64,000 nucleotides of DNA from Macrostomum hystrix (GCA_950097015.1 CATNEN010000002.1:5797001-5861000), one strand, 5' to 3'; numbered from the stretch's first letter, positions 12,550-25,445 are shown. Notes: generated by a model from the letters alone, not told the origin. Translations and numbers: made by a program.

Positions 12550-13700
12550 ATGCGCCATTAGTGTCTAGGGCCATTTTCGTTAGTATGTGTGTCATTACCA
12601 TTCGTCTATTGGCCATTTCCATTACTTCACGGGGGCCATTTCCCTTAGTCAATGCGCCATTAGTCTATGGGAGCCATATTCATTCGTCTAAGCGCCATTT
12701 CCATTAGTCTATACGCCATTTCCATTAATTTCTGCGCCATTTCCATTAGTCAATACGCCATTAGTCTAAGGGGGGCCATTTCCATTAGTCAATGCGCCAT
12801 TAGTCTAAGGGGGCCATTTCCATTAGACAATACGCCATTAGTCTAAGGGGGCCATTTCCATTAGTCAATGCGCCATTAGTCTATGGGAGCCATTTTCATT
12901 AGTCTATGCGCCATTTCCATTAGTCTATACGCCATTTCCATTAATCTCTGCGCCATTTCCATTAGTCAATACGCCATTAGTCTAAGGGGGCCATTTCCAT
13001 TAGTCAATGCGCCATTAGTCTAAGGGGGCCATTTCCATTAGTCAATACGCCATTAGTCTAAGGGGGCCATTTCCATTAGTCAATACGCCATTAGTCTAAG
13101 GGGGCCATTTCCATTAGTAAATGCGCCATTAGTCTAAGGGGGCCATTTCCATTAGTCAATACGCCATTAGTCTAAGGGGGCCATTTCCATTAGTCAATGC
13201 GCCATTAGTCTATGGGAGCCATTTTCATTAGTCTATGCGCCATTTCCATTAGCCGATGCGCCATTAGTCTATGGGAGCCATTTTCATTAGTCTATGTGCT
13301 ATTTCCATTAGTCGATGCGCCATTAGTCGATGCGCCATTAGTCGATGCGCCATTAGTCTATGGGAGCCATTTTCATTAGTCTATGTGCTATTTCCATTAG
13401 TCGATGCGCCATTAGTCGATGCGCCATTAGTCGATGCGCCATTAGTCTATGGGAGCCATTTTCATTAGTCTATGTGCTATTTCCATTAGTCGATGCGCTA
13501 TTTTCATTCGTCTATGCGCCATTTCCGTTAATCTATGTTCCGTTTCCATTAGTCAATTCGCCATTTCCGTTAGTCTATGTGCCATTTCCATTAGTCTATG
13601 CGCTATTTTTATTAGTCATTGTGCCATTTCCGTTAGTCTATGCGCAATTTCCATTAGTCTATGCGCTATCAGTCTGTGGGCTTTTAGTCTATGGGTTTTA
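12550..13700 (+). repeat. 38-bp minisatellite upstream of the TBC1D24-like gene
   Basis: Units of about 38 bp contain CCATTAGTCTAAGGGGGCCA and are built from a shorter 18-20-bp GCCATTTCCATTAGTC subunit. The array runs to within about 40 bp of the acceptor that precedes the next start codon. Confidence 0.95.
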
Positions 13701-13754
13701 GGTCTATAAAAATTAAAGAAAAAAATCCTGAAAACTTGCAGCCGGCCAATCCGC

Positions 13755-16700
13755 ATGGCTTCAACACAAAGCGGCGGTGGCGGCAGCAGCGACCTAGTCG
13801 ACCTGGCGGCTCTAAGGGCGGCTTCGCAGCGAGCGGCAGTCGCTGCCACCGCCGCCGCCATCGCGTCTGGCGTCGACATTGCACCAGCTGGCGGGACCAA
13901 TGACGACATTCAGCAGCAGCAGCAGGGATCTTCGGTCGCGGAATCCGCTGCGGCTCTAAAACGTTTGGCCCGCTCTCAGCAGCAGCGGCCGGCTATGACC
14001 AATCTGGCTGCTAGGCGATCGCTGTGGAGAAAACTCATCGCTTCTTCAGGTGCGTGTTGTTGGTTTCTTCAAATTGCTGATTGCAGTGTGCTATAGTGTC
14101 CTTAGTAAATTACCATTTGATTTGATACGAGATAGTATTTAAACTTTCGTAATGGGCAAAAATGCCGCATACGCGACCATAATTTGTCACTATGCTGTGC
14201 GATATTGAATGAATGACGGATGGCGGACACGTCTGCAGCAGCGGCGTCCGCTACTACAGTCGGCGGATTCACGCCTGGACGTGTCAACGCCCATAGAAGC
14301 TGACTTGACTTACTTGACTTGGCTGTAGGGGGCCGCGGTGTCGCGCTGGAGCTTGAGTTGGTCTCCATAGGTCGTAGGAATGAATGAAAAAAATAAATAT
14401 AAATAAAACCCGCTAACGGCCGGTAATACTCCCCGGACCTCCCAGCCCCTCGGTGGGGTGAGGCATTAGAGGGCACCAAAAGCAGTGCCAGGCCCGCAGA
14501 CTGGCTGCGTACCCTGTTAAGGTCGAAGGGTATCACCGGTTCCACCAGCCGTAGCCAGAGCTACCTGATCACGCACAGGTGCACGAATAGAAGCTGACTG
14601 TTGAGCGTTAAATTTTCGTTCTGCAATTTCTTAATTTCAACGGACGTTTCGGCAATTATTCCGGAAAGCTGCGTGCAGCGCGTGCAATTGTTGGAGGCAA
14701 GGCTGACAAGATTAACGCTGAAAAGATGTGGTGCTTGTATAATTAAATATTTTGCTAAACGACAAGACTGATACAAGCTAGGAAGTGTGATAAAAGCCAT
14801 GTACGGTGGTCATAAAAGTCTAGTATATTTTTTGCAAACTATTGCATACAGACACGGTCTGAAAACATGGTCGCAGTGGAAGGTCGCACATGTGAACGTC
14901 AACCATGATGGTCGCAGTGGAAGGTCGCACATGCGACAGTCAAACAAGTTGACCGCTGAACATGGTCTCAGTGGAAGGTTGCACATGCGACCGTCAAACA
15001 AGATGACCGCTGAACATGGTCGCACATGTGAACGTCAAACATGATGGTCGCTGAAAATGGTCGCACATATGAACGTCAAACATAATGGTCGCTGAAAATG
15101 GTCGCACATATGAACGTCAAACATGATGGTCGCTGAACATAGTCGCAGTGGAAGGTCGCACATGCGACCGTCAAACAAGATGATCGCTGAACATGGTCGC
15201 AGTGGAAGGTCGCACATGTGAACGTCAACCATGATGATCGCTGAACATGGTCGCAGTGGAAGGTCGCACATGTGAACGTCAACCATGATGGTCGCTGAAA
15301 ATGGTCGCACATATGAACGTCAACCATGATGATCGCTGAACATGGTCGCAGTGGAAGGTCGCACATGCGACCTTTGGATGATGGTCGCCCGACATGGTCG
15401 TCTGATGGTCTCATGCGACCTTGTTGGTCGCAGGACGCTCACCATGGTCGCAAATCAACTAACATTTTTAATTCGTGGCAATAGAAATCATAAGACGTTC
15501 TCGCCTTGACTCATTCGCATGCCGCAGTCTCCGAGTCCGCGCCTCAGTGCGCCATTGCTGAGGGCTCCGACTGGCCCTCCTGGTGCCTGCCAGATTATCG
15601 CCAGTTCTACTGCCTCAGCCCAGCTGGCCAGGCCGCTTTAAACCGCATCTGCCGCCGCCTGACCATCTGCAGACACGACCTGTTTGCACCATGCCTGCTC
15701 CCCATTGGAGCCCTGCTGCTGCACTGCCTCACTGAAGCCGAGACGCTGGCCTGTCTGCACTCCCTGCTGGGCAAGTGAGTAACTATTGGGATACTTTTCT
15801 GCTCGTCAATAGGGAACCATTTGTGTTCTTCTTTTGGGATAGTGTAGCCGAGTGGTTAGAGAGTATGTATCGGACTCATGGCTTGCAGATCAGGGGTTTA
15901 ATTCCCAACTGCGCTGGAATAATTTGTGTCCTTTAGCAACACAATTAACTCTACATTTATTCAGTTTACCCAGCTGTTAAATTGGTTTTAATGAGCATTA
16001 TTTAGGTAATTAAGGTCCATGGACTGAACTACCGTAAATGCAATAATGTAATAAATAAGTAGTATGGGTTAACAGAACTCTGCCGCAAGGAATTCCGCGG
16101 AAATTCCGTGGGGCCCTAGTTTGCGAACATAGCGCCTATGTTTCACATAGCAGAACTCTGCCGCAAGGAAATCCGCGGAAATTCCATGGGACCCAGTGCA
16201 TGTACATAGGCCCATGTTTTACATAGCAAAACTCTGCCGCAAGGAAGTCCTCGGAAATTCCGTGGGGTCCTAGTGTGTGAACAAACGCCATGTGTTTGCA
16301 TAGTGGACTAGTAGTAGTAGTGGACTAGTAGTGTACTAGTAGTTGCATAGTAGTAATAATAATTGCAGGAGGGCTGCGGGCAGTGGCACATAATTTAGTG
16401 ACACTAGACCCGCAGCCAGCGAGGAGGCAATGCCGCCCATTTCGCTGACTCCTGAGCACACACGCACACAGATACTGTACGCAGGCATACGCTCACATAT
16501 ACAGGTGGTACATCTGCCCTGACTTTCTCAAATTCAGGCAGTGTACACTTCACTAATCACTGTGCCTTGAAGGTTGGCCCTCAAGGGCGTAAATTGCACG
16601 ACAAGCCCCCAAGCCTTCTCTCCGCGGCTGCGCCCCAAATAAATGTGGCCTCGCCGTGGAATCGAACTTAGGGACCTTGGTGCGAGAGGCAAACGCTCTG

Positions 16701-19134
16701 CCACCGACCCCCCAAAAATGAATGTAGGTTTAATTATAATTTTGATGGCCTTCAGCAGAAGGGAGATAATTCGGTGATTCGGAAGGGATTATTTAAATTA
16801 GGATTATATTAGGACTATGGATACTTTTGACGGAATTCTGAATTGATTATTTGTCCCAGATTCTGTAAGTAATCCCATCTTAATGTGTGATGGGATCCTT
16901 GGTATTGGTCAGAAGGTAATTGGTATGGGATTCTTCAGTGGATGATTTCGGGCTGCATCCATCGCCATGGCAACCGCCGCATCCGCAGGGAGGACCGCGG
17001 TCTCTGGCGCCTGCCAGACAGTCTGCTGCGCTACGCCAAATGCGAGCGCCTCCTGGAGCAGCTGGTTGGCCGGTTCGCCGTGAAATTCAGCCGCTCCCTG
17101 CCCACCTTTCCTAATTATGCTGACCACCTGCGGCGATGGTTTCACTATCTGTGGCGAATGCCTCTGGACTTCCTGCTGCCTCTGATGGACAGCTTCCTGG
17201 TTGAAGGTTTTAAGGTGAGAATCCCAATTTCGAATTCCATATCCCGATGCCTGGCTCCTGGATTAAAAATGCCTAATATTTATACTGTTTATTCTATTTA
17301 TACAAACTCGTCAGCAATCTTCATATATTACTGTTAATAGTAGTTTAAGATATGAAATAGTTGAGCCTACTTCAAGAGAACTTTTTATCTAAAATTTAGG
17401 ATAACTTAACTAACTTGTTAAGTTTCCATGGCAACTTAACAAGACTCACACACCCTAAAAACACAGGTGCTGGTCCGCGCTGGCCTTGTTCTCTGCCGCC
17501 TGTCCTTCAAGAAGCGCATCCGTCAGCGCTCCTCGTCCGGTGGCTCCGCCGCCCTAGCCGGCCTGGACGACAGCCTCGGCGCGCTGATGGGCGAGACGGC
17601 CCAGGGCATCGGCGTCTACGTCACGGTGGACCAGTTCACCAGGATGATGTTTCAGATTAGAAATCTGCAATCGGCTGACATTGTTGCCGCGGCTAACGCT
17701 GTGCCAAATCAGCGACTGCTGGCTGAGCTGCCGCCCGGACTCAGAGCAGCCAGGTTAGAGTTGTCAGGGTTTAATATGTCTGAAGCCAGGATTAGCCAGG
17801 ACCATTGAACTAGATTTTAATAATATCATTTAGAATCTTTTAAGACTTTGATAATCTTATTCGGTGAGGGAAGTGATTCTTATAATCTCAGATTTTCAGA
17901 GTTTTATCCGAAACAGGGTGAGATTCTGAAAATATCATTCTTAACAGGCTGAAATACTAAAAATCTAATTCGTAACAGGGTTAGATTCCGAGAATCTCAT
18001 TCGTAACAGGGTTAGATTCCGAGAATCTCATTCGTAACAGGGTGAGATTCCGAGAATCTCATTCGTAACAGGGTGAGATTCCGAGAATCTCATTCGTAAC
18101 AGGGTGAGATTCCGAGAATCTCATTCGTAACAGGGTTAGATTCCGAGAATCTCATTCGTAATAGGGTGAGATTCCGATAATCTCATTCGTAATAGGGTGA
18201 GATTCCGATAATCTCATTCGTGATAGGGTGAGATTCCGATAATGTCATTCGAAATAGGGTTAGATTCCGAGAGTCTCATTCGTAACAGGGTGAGATTCCG
18301 AGAATCTCATTCGAAATAGGGTGAGATTCCGATAATGTCATTCGAAATAGGGTGAGATTCCGAGAATCTCATTCGAAATTGGGTTAGATTTGGAAAATTC
18401 GGAAATTCTAACAATCTCGTGTTTAGCAGGGGTGAGAATTCGATAATCCCATTCCGAATTCTGATTCCTGGCATGTTTATTATTGGATTTTGAGTTGCAA
18501 ATCGATAATCCCTACCAAAATACTCAGAAACGCCACAGACGATTGGCTGCTGTGCCTGCCGCTGTCCTGTCCAAGCAGCCTGCTGACTGAGAACCAGCTG
18601 CGCCAGCTGCTCCGTCACGTGCCGTCCAGACACGCCATCAAGCCGCTGGCCCCGCTGTTCTCAACGGCCACATCCGGCTACAATTTGCAGACGCTCTACT
18701 CAGCGGCTGAGAAGAACGCCCCCCTGCTGTTGCTGGTGTCGGCCAGCAGCGGAGGCGGAACATTCGGTGCCTACCTGTGCACCGCCCTGTCGGAGCGAGC
18801 CCACCATCCGGCTGCTTTCTTTGGCACAGGCGAGACTTTCCTATTTACTACGGCCGGCGATAAGGACGGAGATGTGAAAGTCTACACCTGGGTTGGGCAG
18901 CAGCAGCAGCAGCAGCAGCAGGAGGCAATGTTCATCATGGCCGAGCCGGATAATCTAGTTATTGGCGGCGGCGGCGGCGGCTTCGGGCTGAGTCTGAATC
19001 GCGACCTGAGCGAAGGCTTCAGTCAGCGCTGCGCCACATTCGACTCGCAGCCGCTGCTTGCGGGCTCCGAGCTGAGGTTCTCCGTGAGATGCATTGAACT
19101 GCTCGGCTTCGATGAGAGAAGCGATGCGGCCTAG
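13755..19134 (+). CDS. TBC1D24: TBC1D24/Skywalker-like protein (TBC + TLDc)
   Basis: Five exons are supported: 13755-14049, 15528-15774, 16939-17214, 17467-17753 and 18528-19134 (TAG at 19132). An Ala/Gln-rich N-terminus leads into a TBC domain (about residues 80-300). Its recognisable end, LPLMDSFLVEGFK, is characteristic of this family. A TLDc domain follows (about 375-570; landmarks LYSAAEKNAPLLLLVSASSG, GTGETFLFTT and GLSLNRDLSEGFSQRCATFD). Relatives act in synaptic-vesicle and endosomal traffic, bind phosphoinositides and pair with Rab/ARF6 pathways. I do not see the classical Arg and Gln finger motifs of active Rab GAPs. All junctions keep phase except exon 2 to exon 3, where GT-AG splicing (AA, GTGAGT ... 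TTCTTCAG, TGG) leaves the frame one base off. A micro-exon, a non-standard site or an assembly error would explain it. The TLDc exon carries a polyQ and a polyG tract. Confidence 0.83.
14385..14570 (-). repeat. probable retroelement fragment in TBC1D24-like intron 1
   Basis: A GC-rich block ends on the minus strand in an A/T-rich tail (TTTATATTTATTTTTTTCA). Its composition differs from the surrounding intron. I recognise no family. Confidence 0.3.
14865..15430 (+). repeat. minisatellite in TBC1D24-like intron 1
   Basis: Repeats of about 50 bp are built from AAGGTCGCACATGTGAACGT and CATGATGGTCGCTGAACATG. Shorter variants lack one half of the unit. The overlapping open frames on both strands are artefacts of the repeat. 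Confidence 0.92.
15838..16060 (+). repeat. SINE family A in TBC1D24-like intron 2
   Basis: The tRNA-like box A (TAGCCGAGTGGTTAG) and box-B-like segment are followed by GTGTCCTTTAGCAACACAAT and CACCCAGCTG-like sequence shared with the copy at 50995. Confidence 0.75.
16075..16300 (+). repeat. short tandem repeat, three to four units of 60-75 bp
   Basis: AACTCTGCCGCAAGGAATTC and its variants recur at about 16078, 16149 and 16229, each followed by CGGAAATTCCGTGGGG-like sequence. Confidence 0.8.
16362..16712 (-). repeat. SINE family B in TBC1D24-like intron 2
   Basis: Same orientation and sequence as the copy at 9255-9612, including the GACACTAGACCCGCAGCCAG end and the AAATAAATGTGGCCTCGCCG segment next to the tRNA-like head. 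Confidence 0.8.
17930..18440 (+). repeat. 31-bp minisatellite in TBC1D24-like intron 4
   Basis: About 16 copies of a 31-bp unit containing GATTCCGAGAATCTCATTCG. The unit has an internal partial palindrome (GATTC...GAATC). Confidence 0.95.
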
Positions 19135-19259
19135 GGCTGTTCGGGATGCTAGATATTCCCCCACTCCCGATTGGGAATTCTGAGAAATTCGAATCCCTTT
19201 CAATTATTGTTTGGTTATAAAATTCAATATTCAGATCGGAGTCAGGTAAAAATGTAGGT

Positions 19260-21062
19260 TAATTATATGTCGAGTTTCAGGTAGAATTCAGGTGGGATTG
19301 TATTCCGAGTTTCAGGTAGAATTCAGGTGGGATTGTATTCCGAGTTTCAGGTAGAATTCAGGTGGGATTGTATTCCGATTTTCAGGTGGGATTGTATTCC
19401 GAGTTTCAGGTAGAATTCAGGTGGGATTGTATTCCGATTTTCAGGTGGGGATTGTATTCCGAGTTTCAGGGAGAATTCAGGTGGGATTGTATTCCGAGTT
19501 TCAGGGAGAATTCAGGTGGGGATTGTATTCCGAGTTTCAGGTAGAATTCAGGTGGGATTGTATTCCGAGTTTCAGGTGGGATTGTATTCCGAGTTTCAGG
19601 TAGAATTCAGGTGGGATTGTATTCCGAGTTTCAGGGAGAATTCAGGTGGGATTGTATTCCGAGTTTCAGGGAGAATTCAGGTGGGGATTGTATTCCGAGT
19701 TTCAGGTAGAATTCAGGTGGGATTGTATTCCGATTTTCAGGTGGGATTGTATTCCGAGTTTCAGGTAGAATTCAGGTGGGATTGTATTCCGAGTTTCAGG
19801 GAGAATTCAGGTGGGATTGTATTCCGAGTTTCAGGTAGAATTCAGGTGGGATTGTATTCCGAGTTTCAGGTAGAACTCAGGTGGGGATTGTATTCCGAGT
19901 TTCAGGTAGAATTCAGGTGGGGATTGTATTCCGAGTTTCAGGTAGAATTCAGGTGGGATTGTATTCCGAGTTTCAGGGAGAATTCAGGTGGGATTGTATT
20001 CCGAGTTTCAGGGAGAATTCAGGTGGGATTGTATTCCGAGTTTCAGGGAGAATTCAGGTGGGATTGTATTCCGATTATCAGGTGGGATTGTATTCTGAGT
20101 TTCAGGGAGAATTCAGGTGGGATTGTATTCCGAGTTTCAGGTGGGATTGTATTCCGAGTTTCAGGTAGAATTCAGGTGGGATTGCATTCCGAGTTTCAGG
20201 TAGAATACAGTTGGGATTGTATTCCGAGTTTCAGGGAGAATTCAGGTGGGATTGTATTCCGAGTTTCAGGGAGAATTCAGGTGGGATTGTATTCCGAGTT
20301 TCAGGTAGAATTCAGGCGGGATTGTATTCCGAGTTTCAGGTAGAATTCAGGTGGGATTGTATTCCGAGTTTCAGGTAGAATTCAGGTGGGATTGTATTCC
20401 GAGTTTCAGGGAGAATTCAGGTGGGATTGTATTCCGAGTTTCAGGTAGAATTCAGGTGGGATTGTATTCCGAGTTTCAGGTAGAACTCAGGTGGGGATTG
20501 TATTCCGAGTTTCAGGTAGAATTCAGGTGGGGATTGTATTCCGAGTTTCAGGGAGAATTCAGGTGGGATTGTATTCCGAGTTTCAGGGAGAATTCAGGTG
20601 GGATTGTATTCCGAGTTTCAGGGAGAATTCAGGTGGGATTGTATTCCGAGTTTCAGGTAGAATTCAGTTGGGATTGTATGTCGAGTTTCAGGTAGAATTC
20701 AGGTGGGATTGTATTCCGAGTTTCAGGTAGAATTCAGGTGGGATTGTATTCCGATTTTCAGGTGGGCTTGTATTCCGAGTTTCATGGAGAATTCAGGTGG
20801 GATTGTATTCCGAGTTTCAGGGAGAATTCAGGGGGGATTGTATTCCGAGTTTCAGGGAGAATTCAGGTGGGATTGTATTCCGAGTTTCAGGTAGAATTCA
20901 GGTGGGATTGTATTCCGAGTTTCAGGTAGAATTCAGGTGGGATTGTATTCCGAGTTTCAGGTAGAATTCAGGCGGGATTGTATTCCGAGTTTCAGGGAGA
21001 ATTCAGGTGGGATTGTATTCCGAGTTTCTGGTAGAATTCAGGTGGGGATTGTATTTCGAGAT
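19260..21062 (+). repeat. 35-bp minisatellite after the TBC1D24-like gene
   Basis: About 50 copies of a 35-bp unit with GGTGGGATTGTATTCCGAGT and a TTTCAGGTAGAATTC part. Some units are shortened by loss of AGAATTCAGGT. The period is not a multiple of three and the seemingly long proteins (CIPSFR, GLYSEFQ) are artefacts. Confidence 0.97.
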
Positions 21063-22105
21063 TTAAGAAAAAGTTGCAGCAATTAGAACAGAAGTATTTT
21101 ATCTCACAAATATACTCATTGAAGGGATTTCATTATTATTAATAACTATAAAAACTCGCTATGATTTTTTTCCACTTAGATTCCTTTGTTTTTATTTATT
21201 TTTCCTTTGTTTTTATTCGAAACAATTTCACTAGTTCTAAATAATTTAAGATTATTTTGGTAGAGATAGTTTCACCATTAATACTCGTGAGTAGTCTGTA
21301 TGGTGTAGAATCAATAAAGTTCATTTATAATGCTTCTCTGTTTCCAAGTCACACTTAGCTGGTTTATAGTGTGGAGGGGTATCAGTGTAGCCACATTTAC
21401 AATCATTCAACTGAGATATTGCGCATGCTAGTCTTACTAGTTATAGTAGCTAGGCTAAAGTACTGACCGACAAATTATGAAAATCTACGTTGTCTTTTAG
21501 ATTTAATTCTAGTTGCAAATCAAACTTGTCTGCAAATTTGCTTTTTGTCTGTTTCATTGTTTAATAATTCTTGTAATTTTTAAATACTTAGTCACATATC
21601 GATATTTATTCAGTTTTCCAAAGTTATTGTAGTGTCGATTTTTGTTTTAATTTATCGGACAATTGTGCATTGATTTACTTTTCTCTACCGTTTTTATCGT
21701 TGCTTTGCAAGTTGCAAATTTGACCATTTTTCGCTATAATTTCATTGTCAACTTATGCGAACTCATAATAACCTATGCATAATACGTGTTGGTTACCTAC
21801 CAATATTATATTACAATCCCCTCACTTTTTGTTTTCTCTTTTCACTCAATTTTTTCTCCGCCTCCATTTTGTTTTGCTTTGCCGCTAAGGTCCGCATTGT
21901 GTCCTCGTTGAATATTGTTTTCGCAAATTTTTACTTATTTTAGTCTCGGGTAGTGAAGACATGTCAAGGCTTATAGAAGGTCTGTTTCTGATGTTCTGAT
22001 TGGCTGCAATGTTTAAAGTCGTATTCTCGCTTTTACACAATTTTTGGCTTCGACTTCTTTAACTGCACATGTGTTTTAAAATATTAATTAAATCACGACT
22101 GCAAG
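21063..22105. other. AT-rich intergenic DNA
   Basis: No coding frame, structural RNA or tandem repeat stands out in this kilobase. Confidence 0.5.
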
Positions 22106-22149
22106 TAGTATGTTTCATCTATTTCACCTAACTAGTATTTCATCCCCTA

Positions 22150-22430
22150 TGTTCATTGCATATACCCCCTTGGCCAAAACTTCTACCCTCAGTGTACATC
22201 ACGTAACCCATATTAACAAAAATTTCTTTCCTCACTGTACATCACACATGCTTCTTAACGAAAACTTCTACGCTCAGTGTACATCACGTAACCCATATTA
22301 ACAAAAATTTCTTTCCTCACTGTACATCACACATGCTTCTTAACGAAAACTTCTACCCTCAGTGTACATCACGTAACCCATATTAACAAAAATTTCTTTC
22401 CTCACTGTACATCACACATGCCTCTTAACA
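22150..22430 (+). repeat. about 85-bp tandem repeat, three units
   Basis: Blocks pairing CAGTGTACATCACGTAACCC with CACTGTACATCACACATGCT recur at about 22190, 22275 and 22360. Two related half-units alternate. Confidence 0.85.
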
Positions 22431-22644
22431 AAATGAAACTCGAGCCAAGGAATTTCACCGCCCCGCTACTCAAACATTAAAACCTCATGATAGGCTGTGA
22501 GTCTAGGTCATGTTAAGCCTGTACTTTTTCTTGACAGCTTAACAAATCAATTAGACTTTTCCGCTCACTTTCAGCTTTCATTAAACTGGCCGGGTTGACC
22601 ACTTTGCCAATTAGAAATAGGCCCTACTCAACTCAGACGCTCGG

Positions 22645-24799
22645 ATGCTGGAAGCCCTGCTTAGCGAGAAGTTCTGGCTGCCTGCCAATGTGACCTGGGT
22701 CGAACTGTACGCACCCAGGCAGGATGGCGGAATCAGCCCGCGACCAGCTCACTTGGCCTGGTCTCTGCTCTGCGGCCTGGCCTTCTGCTTCATCAGGCAC
22801 GCTATGGAGACTCGAGTGCTGGTCCCGCTTGGCCGGCGCTTGGGCCTGCCTGATGCGGCCAAACTCTCTTCTAGCCCCGCGCCGCCTAATCCCTGTTTGG
22901 ATGCCGCTTTTCGAACTAACCGACGACCGACAGCCGAGCAGCTGGCTCAGCTGGCCGTACAGGTCGGCTGGTCCGAGAGATCCGTTGCCAACTGGTTCAG
23001 AAAGCGGAGAAACCAATTCAAGTCTTCCACGCTAAGGAAGTTTGTTGAGAGCGCCTGGTTTCTGCTGCACTACACCTGCATTCTTATCTACGGATTCGCT
23101 GCGTTAATTGGTTAGTCTGGCCTGACTCCTCTCTACATCCCCTGACTCCGATCTGCACCTCCTGACTCCCATCTGCACCTCTAGACTTCCTTCTGCACCC
23201 CCTGACTCCCATTTGCATCCCCTGACTCCCATCTGCATCCCGACTCCCATCTGCATCCCGACTCCCATCTGCATCCCCTGACTCCCATCTGCATCCCCTG
23301 ACTCCCATCTACATCCCCTGACTCCCATCTGCATCCCCTGACTCACATCTACATCCCCTGACTCCCATCTGCATCCCCTGACTCCCATCTGCATCCCCTG
23401 ACTCCCATCTACATCCCCTGACTCCCATCTACATCCCGACTCCCATCTGCATCCCCTGACTCCCATCTGCATCCCCTGACTCCCATCTACATCCCCTGAC
23501 TCCCATCTGCACCCCCTGACTCCCATCTGCATCCCCTGACTCCCATCTGCATCCCCTGACTCACATCTACATCCCCTGACTCCCATCTGCATCCCCTGAC
23601 TCACATCTACATCCCCTGACTCCCATCTGCATCCCCTGACTCCCATCTACATCCCCTGACTCCCATCTGCACCCCCTGACTCCCATCACATCCCCTGACT
23701 CCCATCTGCACCCCCTGACTCCCATCTGCATCCCCTGACTCCCATCTACATCCCCTGACTCCCATCTGCATCCCGACTCCCATCTGCATCCCCTGACTCC
23801 CATCTGCATCCCCTGACTCCCATCTGCATCCCCTGACTCCCATCTACATCCCCTGACTCCCATCTGCATCCCCTGACTCCCATCTACATCCCCTGACTCC
23901 CATCTGCACCCCCTGACTCCCATCTGCATCCCCTGACTCCCATCTACATCCCCTGACTCCCATCTACATCCCCTGACTCCCATCTACATCCCCTGACTCC
24001 CATCTGCACCCCCTGACTCCCATCTGCATCCCCTGACTCCCATCTGCATCCCCTGACTCCCATCTGCACCCCCTAACTCCCATCTGCATCCTAAGTGATC
24101 CCCCTAGCTGACTCATACTTCCCGCACTGACACCCTCCTGCCTCCCTCTGACACCCGGCAGGCAAGGACTTCTTCTGGGACGCCCGCAACTGCTGGCGCG
24201 GCTATCCCCTTCAGTCCGTGGACTTGGACATCTTCTGGTACTACATGGTGTCCCTTGGCTTCTACTGGTCGGCCATCTATTACACATTCACCGATGTGAA
24301 GCGGAAGGACTTTGCTGAGATGCTGCTGCATCACGTGGTCACCGTGTGCCTGATCTCATTTAGCTGGTGCGTAAACTATGTTCGCATCGGTGCCCTGGTG
24401 CTAGTTGTGCATGACATTGCAGACCCGCTGCTACACATCACTAAGTGCCTTAGCTATGCCAGCAAGAACACAATGCTGAGAGACATTATGTTCTGCGTGT
24501 TCATGATTGGCTGGTTGGTTACTAGGCTGACCGTCTACCCGTTGTGGGTGATGAACAGCGCCATGTTTCATAGCTGGGAAATTATCGGACCGTTCAATTC
24601 CTGGTACCTCTTCAATGGCTGCCTGGTGATTCTGCAGGTGTTGCACCTCATCTGGTTCTATTTCATTGTTCGCATCGCATTTGCCGTCATAACTAAGGGA
24701 CCGGACGCGCGCGACAGTCGCAGCGACTCGGAGATGTCTGGCGAAGCTGAGGTGGACGAGACAGGCGACAAAGGCAGCGATAAGAGAAAGCGGCAGTGA
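22645..24799 (+). CDS. CERS: ceramide synthase (LAG1/TLC family with homeobox-like domain)
   Basis: Two exons, 22645-23110 and 24162-24799, join with matching phase (G, GC) to give 367 residues, the usual size of animal ceramide synthases. Residues about 80-135 form the homeobox-like domain (RPTAEQLAQLAVQVGWSERS, then VANWFRKRRNQ), followed by LRKFVESAW. The TLC domain holds the Lag1 motif with the His pair in FAEMLLHHVVTVCLISFSW and the acidic residues in VVHDIADPLLHITKCLSYAS. Several hydrophobic spans indicate an ER multi-pass enzyme that N-acylates sphingoid bases. The C-terminus is acidic with Ser/Asp/Glu repeats, as in vertebrate relatives that are phosphorylated there. The start codon is 8 nt after an acceptor (CAACTCAG, ending 22636). 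Confidence 0.93.
23130..24095 (+). repeat. 20-bp pyrimidine-rich minisatellite in the ceramide synthase intron
   Basis: About 48 copies of CCCCTGACTCCCATCTGCAT, with ACAT and CACC variants, fill nearly the whole intron (23111-24161). It acts as one long pyrimidine-rich tract before the acceptor CACCCGGCAG. Confidence 0.97.
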
Positions 24800-24814
24800 C
24801 AAGTCGAGTGCATT

Positions 24815-25141
24815 GCTAATCTATCCCCTGTGGTTAGATGGATTGCTTATCTATCCCCTGTGGTTAGATGGATTGCTAATCTATCCCCTGTGGTTAGATG
24901 GATTGCTAATCTGTCCCCTGTGGTTAGATGGATTGCTAATCTGTCCCCTGTGGTTAGATGGATTGCTAATCTGTCCCCTGTGGTTAGATGGATTGCTAAT
25001 CTATCCCCTGTGGTTAGATGGATTGCTAATCTATCCCCTGTGGTTAGATGGATTGCTAATCTATCCCCTGTGGTTAGATGGATTGCTAATCTATCACATG
25101 TGGTTAGATGGATTGATAATCTGTCCCCTGTGGTTAGATGG
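24815..25141 (+). repeat. 30-bp satellite, left part, split by the BEL element
   Basis: Eleven copies of a 30-bp unit (GATTGCTAATCTATCCCCTG plus TGGTTAGATG) follow the ceramide synthase stop codon. The array resumes at 31857 after the retrotransposon. Confidence 0.97.
25137..25141. repeat. target-site duplication, left copy (GATGG)
   Basis: The five bases GATGG directly precede the left LTR and recur at 31857-31861 directly after the right LTR. Confidence 0.85.
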
Positions 25142-25445
25142 TGTCGTTTGTGACAATAATTTCAAAGTTAGGTTAGTTGAAGTAGAAGGCTGTAGTTGAT
25201 CGTTATTAACAGAGTTTATTTGTAGATTATTAAACGGTTGAACGGATCGTGAGAGCATAGCGCATTTGTCTCTTGAATATAATTTAGGGGTTTTGAACCT
25301 AGACAATACTGTACTGGGCTAAAGAAAGCATTCTAGAATATTCTAGAATGGTGTTGCTATTTTTAGAAGCGTGCGCATCAACTGGGGAAGGAAAGCTAGG
25401 CAAACGATAAGGGCGGTTTTATGGAGGTTCAGTCTGAACCCGACA
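25142..25445 (-). repeat. 3' LTR of the BEL element
   Basis: On the plus strand it starts TGTCGTTTGTGACAATAATT and ends GTCTGAACCCGACA. For the minus-strand element this is the downstream LTR. Confidence 0.95.

Noticed and set aside
19362-20929. Long open frames with GLYSEFQVEFRWDCIPSFR-type repeats
   Set aside because: They are translations of the 35-bp minisatellite; several frames stay open at once and no splice or start context exists.
23084-24287. Minus-strand GVRGCRWESGDADGSQ repeat proteins
   Set aside because: They are antisense readings of the 20-bp array in the ceramide synthase intron, whose exons on both sides join perfectly.
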